A DNA stretch of 15,307 bases, taken from Gammaproteobacteria bacterium. GTDB taxonomy: Bacteria; Pseudomonadota; Gammaproteobacteria; Pseudomonadales; Pseudohongiellaceae. A program made the position numbers and the translations under genes. Below the pieces are notes generated by a model. That model did no database searches, was not told the origin of the DNA, and saw only the letters and a program-made list of their open reading frames with translations. Position 1 is the first letter of the stretch. Each line of letters begins with the position of its first letter. The DNA lies in contig DORE01000168.1 of the NCBI GenBank assembly GCA_003514305.1, positions 1,016 to 16,322 on the forward strand, read 5' to 3'. Shown here piece after piece: positions 6,843 to 14,209 of the stretch.

Positions 6843-7885
6843 CTGCTAATAAAGAAGATACTAACGTTAGGCCTTCGCTATTAATTGTTGAAGATTTGCA
6901 GGTTGAATTCGACACTTATGGAGGTACAGTACAAGCCGTTCGAGGGGTGAATTTTTCGGTTGATCAAGGACAAACGCTCGCCATAGTCGGTGAGTCGGGC
7001 TGCGGTAAATCTGTCACGGTACAGAGTATCATGGGTCTTATCCCAGCACCGCCAGGCCGCATTATTGCCGGTTCAGCACGGCTACGAGGCCATGAGATTT
7101 TGGGTCGGAAAACTGTTGGGGGCGGAGAGATTCGAGGCGCAGAAATCGGTATGATCTTCCAGGATCCGATGACGTCACTGAACCCAACTATGAAAATCGG
7201 AGATCAGATAGCCGAACCTTTAAAGGTCCATCGCGGTTATTCCGCCCGAAATGCATCCCTTGAGGCTGTCCGACTACTTGAATTGAGCAGGATTCCCGAA
7301 GCGTCGAAGCGTGCGCGGCAATATCCGTTTGAGTTTTCTGGTGGCATGTTACAGCGTGCCATGATTGCTATGGCGCTCAGCTGCAAGCCTTCGATTCTGA
7401 TTGCCGATGAGCCAACTACTGCATTAGATGTGACGATCCAGGCGCAGATTCTTGATTTGATGCTGGAACTGCAAAAAGAAACTGGCATGGCAATTATTCT
7501 TATTACTCATGACCTGGGCGTAGTGGCTCGAATGGCGGATGAAGTGGCGGTGATGTACGCCGGCAAAATCGTAGAATACGGTAGTGCAAATGACATATTT
7601 TATCGTTCAGCACATCCGTATACTGTCGGTCTGAAAGAGGCGATGCCTACTAACGATCCAGCGCGGCAGCATGAGCTGAAGCCAATTAGCGGTAGCCCAC
7701 CAGATTTATTTGCGCCGCCGGCGGGCTGTGGCTATTGCTCTCGATGCCCATACGCGATGCAGATTTGTAGTGAAAGTCCACCACAAAATAATGGTCTGCA
7801 CGATCATCACTCAGCCAGTTGCTGGCTGCATCACCCCCGGTCAGGGATTAAGCCGGATACTCTCTTTTTTGGAGACGCTCTGTGA
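6839..7885 (+). CDS. oppD: Oligopeptide ABC transporter ATP-binding protein, OppD-type
   Basis: This is one of two cytoplasmic ATPases that power the importer. The start is GTG (6839-6841), decided by GAGGAG 6 nt upstream, and it overlaps the oppC stop by 4 nt (GTGA). The 348 residues contain Walker A GESGCGKS (51-58), the Q-loop QDPMTSLNP (108-116), the ABC signature FSGGM (167-171), Walker B ILIADE (186-191) and the H-loop ITHD (222-225). The C-terminal oligopeptide/dipeptide (oligo_HPY) region has four cysteines spaced CX2CX2CX6C (297, 300, 303, 310) and another at 328, consistent with the cysteine-rich tail of this family that in some members holds an iron-sulfur cluster. The stop overlaps the oppF start. 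Confidence 0.94.
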   Translation: MTANKEDTNVRPSLLIVEDLQVEFDTYGGTVQAVRGVNFSVDQGQTLAIVGESGCGKSVTVQSIMGLIPAPPGRIIAGSARLRGHEILGRKTVGGGEIRGAEIGMIFQDPMTSLNPTMKIGDQIAEPLKVHRGYSARNASLEAVRLLELSRIPEASKRARQYPFEFSGGMLQRAMIAMALSCKPSILIADEPTTALDVTIQAQILDLMLELQKETGMAIILITHDLGVVARMADEVAVMYAGKIVEYGSANDIFYRSAHPYTVGLKEAMPTNDPARQHELKPISGSPPDLFAPPAGCGYCSRCPYAMQICSESPPQNNGLHDHHSASCWLHHPRSGIKPDTLFFGDAL

Positions 7886-8844
7886 TGGGCGACTTAATTG
7901 AAGTAAGGGCGCTGACTCGCTTTTTTGACTTGGGTGGGAATCAATTCGTTCATGCGGTGGACAAGCTCTCGCTCACTATTGGCGAACGGGAAATCGTGGG
8001 GCTGGTGGGTGAGAGTGGTTCCGGTAAATCCACACTTGGTAAAACCATTTTGGGCCTGTATGACAAGACCGACGGAGAGGTGATCTATCGAGGCGGGGTG
8101 CTGCCACAAAAATATCGGCCAACAGACTTTCAGCAATTGGCCACTAAGATGCAGATGATCTTTCAAGATCCCTATTCGTCGCTAAATCCGCGAATGACGG
8201 TAGGAGAGATAATTGGGGAGGGTCTACGCTTGCACTTCAACATAAGTGAGTCTGATGTGAAAGAACAGGTTGTTGATTGGCTGCAAAAAGTGGGATTGCA
8301 AGCTGATCATATGTCTCGATATCCACATGAGTTCTCTGGTGGTCAGCGGCAGCGGATCGGCATTGCCCGGGCACTTATTCTTGAGCCGGAATTTGTGGTC
8401 TGTGATGAGCCCATTTCGGCTCTGGACGTTTCGGTGCAGGCGCAGGTGGTTAATTTGCTTGGTGAACTCAAAGAAACTATGGGGCTTACCTTGCTCTTTA
8501 TCGCTCATGACCTCTCCATGGTTCGATACGTCAGCGATCGCATGGCGGTGATGTATCTCGGTTCACTAGCAGAGCTTGGCAAGGCTAACGACGTTTATTT
8601 CAACCCTAAGCATCCTTACACAGAGGTACTAGTAGGTTCCAATCCTGAACCCGACCCGGAATTTGAAAAAGGCAGGGTCTCGACATCAATTCAGGGCGAA
8701 ATCCCGTCTCCGGTGAATGTGCAGTCTGGTTGCCGCTTTGCAAATCGATGTCCAAAAGTTTTGGGCGTATGTCGAGAGAAGACCCCGGAATTGGTTCCAA
8801 TGAAAGGCGAAGATAGGCTCGTTGCTTGCCATCTGGTGAGTTGA
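7885..8844 (+). CDS. oppF: Oligopeptide ABC transporter ATP-binding protein, OppF-type
   Basis: This is the second ATPase of the importer and pairs with OppD. The 319-residue protein has Walker A GESGSGKST (42-50), the Q-loop QDPYSSLNP (94-102), the canonical signature FSGGQRQRIGIARAL (150-164), Walker B VVCDE (171-175), the H-loop AHD (207-209) and an oligo_HPY tail with cysteines at 283, 289, 296 and 315. GGAG at 7871-7874 serves either the GTG at 7882 (7-nt spacing) or the ATG at 7885 (10-nt spacing). I took the ATG, which shares one base with the oppD stop (TGATG). It is the last gene of the operon. No clear rho-independent terminator follows. Confidence 0.94.
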   Translation: MGDLIEVRALTRFFDLGGNQFVHAVDKLSLTIGEREIVGLVGESGSGKSTLGKTILGLYDKTDGEVIYRGGVLPQKYRPTDFQQLATKMQMIFQDPYSSLNPRMTVGEIIGEGLRLHFNISESDVKEQVVDWLQKVGLQADHMSRYPHEFSGGQRQRIGIARALILEPEFVVCDEPISALDVSVQAQVVNLLGELKETMGLTLLFIAHDLSMVRYVSDRMAVMYLGSLAELGKANDVYFNPKHPYTEVLVGSNPEPDPEFEKGRVSTSIQGEIPSPVNVQSGCRFANRCPKVLGVCREKTPELVPMKGEDRLVACHLVS

Positions 8845-8889
8845 ACAGTCTCGCTGAGGCCCGAACTAAGCTTACGGCTCCACGGCCTC

Positions 8890-8895
8890 TATAAT
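8890..8895 (+). promoter_or_regulatory. Candidate -10 hexamer downstream of oppF
   Basis: A perfect TATAAT lies 46 bp after the oppF stop and 43 bp before the micro-ORF at 8938. No convincing -35 is present at the right distance. It sits at the right arm of an inverted repeat (GAGGCC near 8855 with GGCCTC near 8884), so it may instead be part of a structured transcript end. Confidence 0.2.
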
Positions 8896-8937
8896 CAGAG
8901 TGTTACGGCAGTTGGCTCTGATAAGGCAGAAAGGAAA

Positions 8938-9000
8938 ATGAGCTTCTACCTCTGCAGCGCTTGCGGCGATCTGAAAATGATTGATTTGGGTACGTACTGA
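8938..9000 (+). CDS. Possible 20-residue CxxC micro-protein
   Basis: In the convergent spacer an ATG at 8938 is preceded by AAGGA at a 4-nt distance, a good ribosome-binding site. It opens 20 codons before TGA at 8998-9000. The product MSFYLCSACGDLKMIDLGTY contains one CSAC pair followed by Gly, like half of a zinc ribbon or rubredoxin knuckle. No family is recognised. Such a short frame with a good ribosome-binding site can arise by chance, and no function is proposed. Confidence 0.25.
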   Translation: MSFYLCSACGDLKMIDLGTY

Positions 9001-9048
9001 TCGCTCGTGAGGTTGGAGCCTAAAGTTTCATTTTAGAAAAGCCTGGTT

Positions 9049-10566
9049 TTATATAGCTCCTTCCATCTCCCGCACTATCGTAGTCAAAGTACGGAAATCG
9101 GTTTTGCCGCTCCCCATGTAAGGGAATTCCTCAACGACAACATATTTTTTTGGCAGCGCCAGATTGGGTAACTCTTCAGAAAGCAGTTTGCTGACTCTCT
9201 TTTCATCGACTGCTTGACTGGTAACGCCAACAATGCGTGACCCACGCTTCGCGTCCGGTAATTCCACGACGCAGCACTCAACGTTGTCAGGGAGCAAGCT
9301 GGCTAGTGTTTCCTCTACCATAACCAGTGATATCATCTCTCCACCGATTTTTACAAAGCGCTTTAATCGACCTTTGTGCCATAGATAACCCTCTTTATCG
9401 ATACATCCCAGATCTCCGGTGTCGTACCAGCCAGATTTGAGTCGTAGATGGGATTCCTCCATGTCATTTAAGTATCCCGACATGACCCCCTCGCCCTTGA
9501 CAAGAATCTTGCCCACTTCGCCGGTTTTGCAGGTGTTGCCTGTTCCGATCTCTTCAATCTTCACGACAGTGCCTGGTATGGGAATTCCGATGCTGCCGGG
9601 ACGGTTGTTGTCTCTCGGATTGATGGAGATGACCGGTGAAGTCTCAGTCGTACCATATCCCTCGAAAATTTCGATGTTGTGTTTCTCTCTATATAGTTTT
9701 CTGAGACTCTCTGGGCACTTATCTGCGCCGGTGACTGTAAGTTCAACGCTGGTGAAATCGCCTGGTGCAGACTGTTTTGCATACCCCTCAAGAAACAAGG
9801 GAGTGCCTACCAGCAACTGTGGTTTGTTTTCTTTAATTATCTGGGCAATTACTTTGAAATCGAGTGGGTTAGCGTATGAAATCGAAGTCATACCAAGGCA
9901 CAAAGGCGTCCAGAGATTAATGGTCAAGCCAAAGACGTGAAAAAAGGGCAGCACCGCCAGCAGATTGTCCATGCCGCGGATATTCATCATGTCAGAAAAG
10001 GAGTTGATGTTGGACAGCAGGTTTTGCTGCGTTAGCTGCACGACTTTAGGGTCTTTCTCACTGCCGCTGGTAAACAGGATAACAGCCGGCGACTTTAGGT
10101 CGTTTTTGCCACAAAGCTTTTTGATCAAGCTAGCTGGAAGTTTTGATTTAACTAGCGCCAGACCTTTTTCGATGCTGCCGAGACTCGCAAGAATATCTTC
10201 AATGAAGACCATCTCGGGTAACTCATCGCAGCCCACACGTTTAAGCAGTGCCCTTGCGGTGATGATTGTTTTAAAGTCGCATTTATCCTGCGCATAACGA
10301 CAGTTCTTTTTAGCGCCTGTGGAATAGTTGATCATCACTGGAGTGAGGCTCGCCATGAGTGAGCCTACCACAGCAAGTGTCGCTCCCGAGCCAGTTGGTA
10401 GCATAATTCCGATTCGACCGCGCTCCAGTTTGCGGAAGCGGCGTGAAAGTATCAGTGAAGCGAGTAAGGCGCGACCATAGCTCAAATCATTGCCTGTTGT
10501 CTTTTCAATGATAGCAATCTTGTTTGGATGAGCCTTGGCGTTGGAGATGAATTTGTGCTGAAGCAT
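9049..10566 (-). CDS. AMP-forming acyl-ACP/acyl-CoA synthetase, Aas synthetase-domain type
   Basis: This member of the ANL adenylating superfamily activates a carboxylic acid, probably a fatty acid, through an acyl-AMP. The 505 residues show the nucleotide loop FTSGSEKDPK (165-174), the A5 motif GYGTTETSP (303-311), YDTGD (381-385), the hinge GRLKRFVKIGGE (399-410) and the A10 catalytic lysine in GSGKTDF (485-491, Lys488). The loop form TSGSE, the KIGGEM hinge and the GSGK-x-DF ending resemble the C-terminal synthetase half of Aas (acyl-ACP synthetase/2-acyl-lysophospholipid acyltransferase) more than ordinary FadD. The Aas acyltransferase half is missing and is not seen nearby. Whether the acceptor is ACP or CoA cannot be told. 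The start has only a weak, distant AGGA. The gene is divergent from dedA, convergent with opp, and lysine-rich compared with its neighbours. Confidence 0.9.
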   Translation of the reverse strand: MLQHKFISNAKAHPNKIAIIEKTTGNDLSYGRALLASLILSRRFRKLERGRIGIMLPTGSGATLAVVGSLMASLTPVMINYSTGAKKNCRYAQDKCDFKTIITARALLKRVGCDELPEMVFIEDILASLGSIEKGLALVKSKLPASLIKKLCGKNDLKSPAVILFTSGSEKDPKVVQLTQQNLLSNINSFSDMMNIRGMDNLLAVLPFFHVFGLTINLWTPLCLGMTSISYANPLDFKVIAQIIKENKPQLLVGTPLFLEGYAKQSAPGDFTSVELTVTGADKCPESLRKLYREKHNIEIFEGYGTTETSPVISINPRDNNRPGSIGIPIPGTVVKIEEIGTGNTCKTGEVGKILVKGEGVMSGYLNDMEESHLRLKSGWYDTGDLGCIDKEGYLWHKGRLKRFVKIGGEMISLVMVEETLASLLPDNVECCVVELPDAKRGSRIVGVTSQAVDEKRVSKLLSEELPNLALPKKYVVVEEFPYMGSGKTDFRTLTTIVREMEGAI

Positions 10567-10614
10567 TTTGAAATTTTATCCTAACTAGGCCTTGCTTGGA
10601 ACCAAGTATCGGTA

Positions 10615-10643
10615 GTGATAGAGTCCTTCTTCTTGTCGGTCAA
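10615..10643 (-). promoter_or_regulatory. Candidate sigma70 promoter for the acyl ligase
   Basis: On the minus strand TTGACC (10643-10638, 5 of 6 to the -35 consensus) is followed after 17 bp by TATCAC (10620-10615, 4 of 6 to the -10 consensus). The leader would be about 40 nt, ending at the ATG at 10566. It lies within the unexplained open frame. Confidence 0.33.
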
Positions 10644-10724
10644 GGGCTTTTGGATAGCCGTAATCTTTCTGGCTACGTTGGGCTTTTGGCCAACAGTACT
10701 TTCGAAGTAGGTTGAATGCTGTAG

Positions 10725-10754
10725 TTGTTTTATTTCGGAGACGCTGACTTAAAT
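10725..10754 (+). promoter_or_regulatory. Weak candidate promoter for dedA-pmtA-like pair
   Basis: TTGTTT (10725-10730, 3 of 6) and TTAAAT (10749-10754, 4 of 6) are separated by 18 bp. This would start transcription about 55 nt before the dedA-like GTG. It is the best match found by eye in the 250-bp spacer on this strand. Confidence 0.22.
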
Positions 10755-10816
10755 CACTAACAGAAAACTTGCAATGATCGTGCGACAGGGCAGCTTTAAA
10801 AAATCAGGAAGGTACT

Positions 10817-11392
10817 GTGCTGGCTTATCTTCATAGGCATATCAATTCGATTTGGCTTCTCTTGGCCTCTGTAGGGCTAGGTCTTTTATTTGTGTTTCCG
10901 GACTGGATTACCAGAGATTCAATCGCAGCATATCTCGATGGGCTGGCTTCTGGTGCATTACTTGCTTACATCTTGATATGTATGACTCGTTCGTTGCTAA
11001 TGATACCTGTCACTCCTTTTGTTCTGGCGGGCGCCATTACTTTTCCAAACTTGTTGATACTTGTGTTCGCCATCTCCATTACTGGTATTGCGGTTGGGGC
11101 CTTCCTAATATACAGTTTCCCCGCATTTGGCGGCTATGATCGACTGCTTGAAGAGAAATATCCTGCGAAGATTGCCTTGCTGAAGGAAAAAATGCACGGC
11201 CAACACTCTTTTTTAATTATTGCCGGTTGGTCTTTTTTCCCTCTCGTGCCCACAGACCTGATTTGCTATGTGGCCGGAATAGCGAGGCTTCCTTTTAGGA
11301 AAGTAGTTTGGCCATTGATGGTGGGCGAGATCCCTCTTGTTACTATATATACATTTATTGGCTCAGAATTTGGCGATTGGTTGCGACTATGA
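10817..11392 (+). CDS. DedA/TVP38 (VTT/SNARE-associated domain) membrane protein
   Basis: This is a 191-residue inner-membrane protein with several hydrophobic helices (approximately 12-28, 44-56, 60-75, 78-100, 132-154 and 164-182). The VTT-domain hallmarks are RSLLMIPVTPFVLAGAITFP (58-77), a first re-entrant loop, and SFFPLVPTDLICYVAG (139-154), a second re-entrant loop of the kind found in DedA/TMEM41/TMEM64 proteins. Relatives act in lipid movement across membranes, including undecaprenyl-phosphate recycling and phospholipid scrambling; which lipid this one handles is unknown. The GTG start is supported by AGGAAGG 4 nt upstream. The stop overlaps the next gene's start (ATGA), tying it to the lipid methyltransferase. 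Confidence 0.85.
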   Translation: MLAYLHRHINSIWLLLASVGLGLLFVFPDWITRDSIAAYLDGLASGALLAYILICMTRSLLMIPVTPFVLAGAITFPNLLILVFAISITGIAVGAFLIYSFPAFGGYDRLLEEKYPAKIALLKEKMHGQHSFLIIAGWSFFPLVPTDLICYVAGIARLPFRKVVWPLMVGEIPLVTIYTFIGSEFGDWLRL

Positions 11393-11949
11393 CAGTAAAA
11401 TTTCAATTCGGTGATTCTATCAAGCTGATTCGAAATATAAGGACAACTGGCACAATTGCGCCAAGCTCGAAGGCTTTGATTAAAGCGCTGCTCAAGCCCG
11501 TTGATTTTGAAAAATCACACTGTATTGTAGAGATGGGGCCGGGAAATGGATGCGTCACTCATGCGCTGCTGCGTCGGATGCGACCAACAAGTCAGCTGAT
11601 CTGCCTTGAGCTGAACCATGAATTTGCTGATCATTTGCGCACAATCGAAGATGGTCGACTCCATATTTATAATGCCTGTGCGTCTTCAATTCGAAGTATT
11701 CTGGACGAATTGAAGATCAGCGAAGTCGATCATGTAATCTCCAGTTTACCGCTGACTCTGATTGATGATGATACGGTCAGCCGTATTCTCGCCAGTGTGG
11801 GAGACAATCTGCGTAGTGGCGGCCGCTTTCTTCAATATCAATACTCGCTTGCTAATTATGGAGACATGAAGCCCTTGTTCAGTGACGTCAAGCTCCGCTT
11901 CACTTTCCGCAATATGCCGCCTGCGTTTCTCTACGACTGTGTAAAATAG
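11389..11949 (+). CDS. PmtA-like phospholipid N-methyltransferase (SAM-dependent)
   Basis: This is a 186-residue class I methyltransferase. It has TIAPSSKALIKALL (22-35), SAM motif I IVEMGPGNG (46-54), an acidic end of the second strand CLELN (72-76), the motif IV-like SSLPLTLI (118-125), and the C-terminal block FRNMPPAFLY (173-182). The APSS N-terminal helix, SLPL and N-(L/M)-PPA near the end are the pattern of bacterial PmtA-type enzymes, which methylate phosphatidylethanolamine toward phosphatidylcholine. Some related sequences are annotated as rRNA adenine methylases, but the ending fits PmtA better. A longer in-frame start at 11308 would lie inside dedA. The ATG at 11389 overlaps the dedA stop by 4 nt and so is probably translated by coupling. 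Product range (mono-, di- or trimethyl) is unknown. Confidence 0.82.
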   Translation: MTVKFQFGDSIKLIRNIRTTGTIAPSSKALIKALLKPVDFEKSHCIVEMGPGNGCVTHALLRRMRPTSQLICLELNHEFADHLRTIEDGRLHIYNACASSIRSILDELKISEVDHVISSLPLTLIDDDTVSRILASVGDNLRSGGRFLQYQYSLANYGDMKPLFSDVKLRFTFRNMPPAFLYDCVK

Positions 11950-11963
11950 TGTTGCGGGTTTCC

Positions 11964-14018
11964 TCAATCAGGCAAAGCAAAAGCCAGCATTTCTGGTGCA
12001 TGGCGAGAGTCCCCGATGGCTACTAGCAGGTATTGCTTGTCATTGTAGAAATAGCTAACTGGTGGATTTGTAGTGCCTGCTTCCATCTCAATTTCCCAGA
12101 CCACTTCGCCATTGGTCTTGTCATAGGCTCGGAACCAAGGGCCACCGCTGTTAGTCGCAATTTCGATAGGCATGCTCGGTGGGATTCGGCCGCCACGACG
12201 CTGGTTCGTCATCCCTTCACCGATGAAAAGTAGGCTTTTTGTCAGCAATGGTGAAGGGCGTCCCGGGACGCCGAGCTTTCCCAAATCTAGATGCGCGATG
12301 GCCGGATTGTCTACCGGTCCCCATCCGTTGGGCACCATCCACTCGTGCTCGCCGGTATTCATATTGATCGCGGTAATTCTTCCATAGGGGGGCTTAAATA
12401 GGGGCAGTCCCTGCGGACCCGCTAACCATCGTCTGGAGCCTTTGGTGTAAGACAAGTTCGTCACCTCAGGGTCGCCCGGCAGAAGATCGGCGACGAAAGG
12501 AGCGGTGATGGAGGGAATATAGAGTATGCCAGTCTCTGGATCAAAAGCTGCGCCTTGGACGTCGGCTCCGCCTTGTGAGCCCGGTAGCTGTATCGTTCCT
12601 TGAGTACCATTTTCAGACGCAATTGATGGCGGGGTAAACAAAGGCCCGGTGACGTAGTTACTCGCGATGTCGATCGCCTGTGCGCGAAGGTCTGGCGTAA
12701 AGTCGATCAGATTTTCTTCGGTAGAGCCCTGCAGATCGAAAGGCGCCGGCCTGGTGGGGAAAGGTTGGGTTGCGGCTGTCAACTCTCCGGGTACGTCGGA
12801 CTGGGGCACCGGCCGTTCCTCTATATCCCAGACAGGCTCTCCGGTTTCTCGGTCAAATACAAAGACGAAAGCCTGTTTGGTCAGTTGGGCCACCGCTTTG
12901 ATCTCGTTTCCCTCAACGTTAAGGTCCATTAAAATCGGGGCTGCCGGCGGATCATAATCCCACAGACCGTGATGCACAGTCTGGTAGTGCCAGACGCGTT
13001 CCCCTGTTTCTGCGTTTACGGCAACTAGGCTTTGACTGAAAAGGTTGTCGCCAATTCTATGCCCACCATACATGTCGTTTGTAGCTGAAGAAATGGGCAT
13101 GTAGACCAAGCCGAGTTCCTCATCAGCGCTGAACAATGCCCACACCGGTGCGTGTCCCGAGTAGGACCATGAGCGATCTTGCCAGGTGTCAGTACCGAAT
13201 TCTCCTTCTTGTGGGATAGTGTGGTAGGTCCATCGAAGAGCGCCAGTTCTCACATCGAATGCATGAACATCTCCTCTGAATGCTTCCTTACTAGGGAACG
13301 TGTCAGACATAGCTTGTCCTATGACCACGACGTCTCGTATTACCATCGGAACACCGCCCCAGCGGAATCGTTCGAACTCAACCGGAAAAAGCTGTAGATC
13401 TACTCGACCGTCAACTCCGAAATCGTCAAATGCCGTGCCATCTTCCGGATTCAACGCATATAAGAATGTGCCACGTTGTACAAATAGACGCTTGTCATCT
13501 CCTTCGCTCCAGTACGCAACACCGCGTGTTGATGCACCTGGCAAACCCTCAGCTCCGCCTGGAGGCTCTTGCACCCAAAGTGTTTTACCGGTACCGGGAT
13601 GAAAAGCTTCTACAAGGCCGACACCATTCGTGACATAGCCCACTCCGTCGATAATCAGTGGTGCGGCGTTCCAGTTTGAGGTGTAGCGCTGGTTTGGATT
13701 GATGTCTAGATATTTTTGATCCAGCGCAGGCCGACGCCACATGATTTGCAGGTCCTCCACATTATCAAGATTGATATCATCGAGAGCGGTGTATTTAGTG
13801 CTTCCCGTGTCACCACCGTAGGCCTGCCACTCACCGTTACTTGCGCCCTGGCCGGCGCGCTGAAGCGTGTTTTTGACTTGGTCGTAAACTTCCTGAGTTA
13901 CTTGAGCTTGGTTGGCCGTCACAGCTCCCGTCGACTGGCTTTCCGGTTCACTGCAGGAGAGAAGTAGGGTGTTTGCACAAATTAGGATGAGCAGTTTCAG
14001 GGTAAGAGGCTTGATCAT
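11964..14018 (-). CDS. PQQ-dependent dehydrogenase, lipoprotein, no heme domain
   Basis: This is a quinoprotein alcohol/sugar dehydrogenase of the eight-bladed propeller type, which oxidises its substrate with pyrroloquinoline quinone. The 684-residue protein starts with a lipoprotein signal: a hydrophobic stretch (6-20) and lipobox LLSC with Cys22 followed by Ser, which favours the outer membrane. Propeller features are WQAYGGDTGSTKYTALDDIN (64-83), repeated (A/V)-x-D/N-x-x-TGE-x-x-W blades (e.g. 333-343 and 388-397), HHGLWDYDPPAAP (349-361) with likely active-site acids, and TKQAFVFVFDR (380-390) with the conserved lysine. No CxxCH heme motif or adjacent-cysteine disulfide pair is present, unlike many alcohol dehydrogenases. 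The frame extends upstream to 14117, but AAGGAG 8 nt before the ATG at 14018, plus the signal peptide, fix the start. Substrate is unknown. PQQ synthesis genes are not in the window. Confidence 0.9.
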   Translation of the reverse strand: MIKPLTLKLLILICANTLLLSCSEPESQSTGAVTANQAQVTQEVYDQVKNTLQRAGQGASNGEWQAYGGDTGSTKYTALDDINLDNVEDLQIMWRRPALDQKYLDINPNQRYTSNWNAAPLIIDGVGYVTNGVGLVEAFHPGTGKTLWVQEPPGGAEGLPGASTRGVAYWSEGDDKRLFVQRGTFLYALNPEDGTAFDDFGVDGRVDLQLFPVEFERFRWGGVPMVIRDVVVIGQAMSDTFPSKEAFRGDVHAFDVRTGALRWTYHTIPQEGEFGTDTWQDRSWSYSGHAPVWALFSADEELGLVYMPISSATNDMYGGHRIGDNLFSQSLVAVNAETGERVWHYQTVHHGLWDYDPPAAPILMDLNVEGNEIKAVAQLTKQAFVFVFDRETGEPVWDIEERPVPQSDVPGELTAATQPFPTRPAPFDLQGSTEENLIDFTPDLRAQAIDIASNYVTGPLFTPPSIASENGTQGTIQLPGSQGGADVQGAAFDPETGILYIPSITAPFVADLLPGDPEVTNLSYTKGSRRWLAGPQGLPLFKPPYGRITAINMNTGEHEWMVPNGWGPVDNPAIAHLDLGKLGVPGRPSPLLTKSLLFIGEGMTNQRRGGRIPPSMPIEIATNSGGPWFRAYDKTNGEVVWEIEMEAGTTNPPVSYFYNDKQYLLVAIGDSRHAPEMLAFALPD

Positions 14019-14049
14019 GGCTGGCACTCCTTTCTTATCTTTTTTCTTC

Positions 14050-14078
14050 ATTCTACCCAAAAGTCGGTGACATAAAAA
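14050..14078 (-). promoter_or_regulatory. Candidate promoter for the PQQ dehydrogenase
   Basis: On the minus strand TAGAAT (14055-14050, 5 of 6 to the -10 consensus) is preceded at 17 bp by TTTTTA (14078-14073, 3 of 6 to the -35 consensus). It would give a leader of about 25 nt carrying the AAGGAG site. The 191-bp gap from the upstream gene makes a separate promoter here reasonable. Confidence 0.3.
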
Positions 14079-14209
14079 AGCTATTCGCGTTTGAGGAATG
14101 GTTTCGGCGCGCCACATCAGGGCGGCATTGGTGGCAGGTAGGCTGATTCGGTATGGGCCTGCATAAAAGCAGCTGGGTCGGGGCAGTTCGAACAGCAGGA
14201 TTTGCCAGA

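Larger units (their letters stand above)
10585..10803 (-). pseudogene. Start-less 72-codon open frame, possible gene remnant
   Basis: Reading the minus strand from just after an in-frame TGA (10806-10804), a frame stays open for 72 codons to TAG at 10587-10585, ending 18 bp before the acyl-ligase ATG. It has no ATG or GTG, and no TTG until near the end, so as it stands it could not be translated normally. The composition looks protein-like: SDLSQRLRNKTTAFNLLRKY, then DYGYPKALDRQEEGLYHYRY, then VPSKA, with mixed codons and many charged and aromatic residues. It may be the 3' end of a gene that once preceded the acyl ligase and lost its front half, or it may be chance. I do not recognise the family. 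Confidence 0.3.

Noticed and set aside
9020..9036. AT-rich hairpin CTAAA/TTTAG between opp and the acyl ligase, considered as a bidirectional terminator
   Set aside because: The stem is only 5-6 bp, mostly A-T, and neither strand has a following T-run.
10644..10689. Direct repeat GGGCTTTTGG (10644-10653 and 10680-10689) flanking a TAGCC/GGCTA stem
   Set aside because: It is two short copies only, not tandem, and falls within the open frame; it is not enough to call an operator or a mobile-element footprint.
11950..11963. Possible terminator between the methyltransferase and PQQ dehydrogenase genes
   Set aside because: The convergent gap is only 14 bp and has no hairpin.
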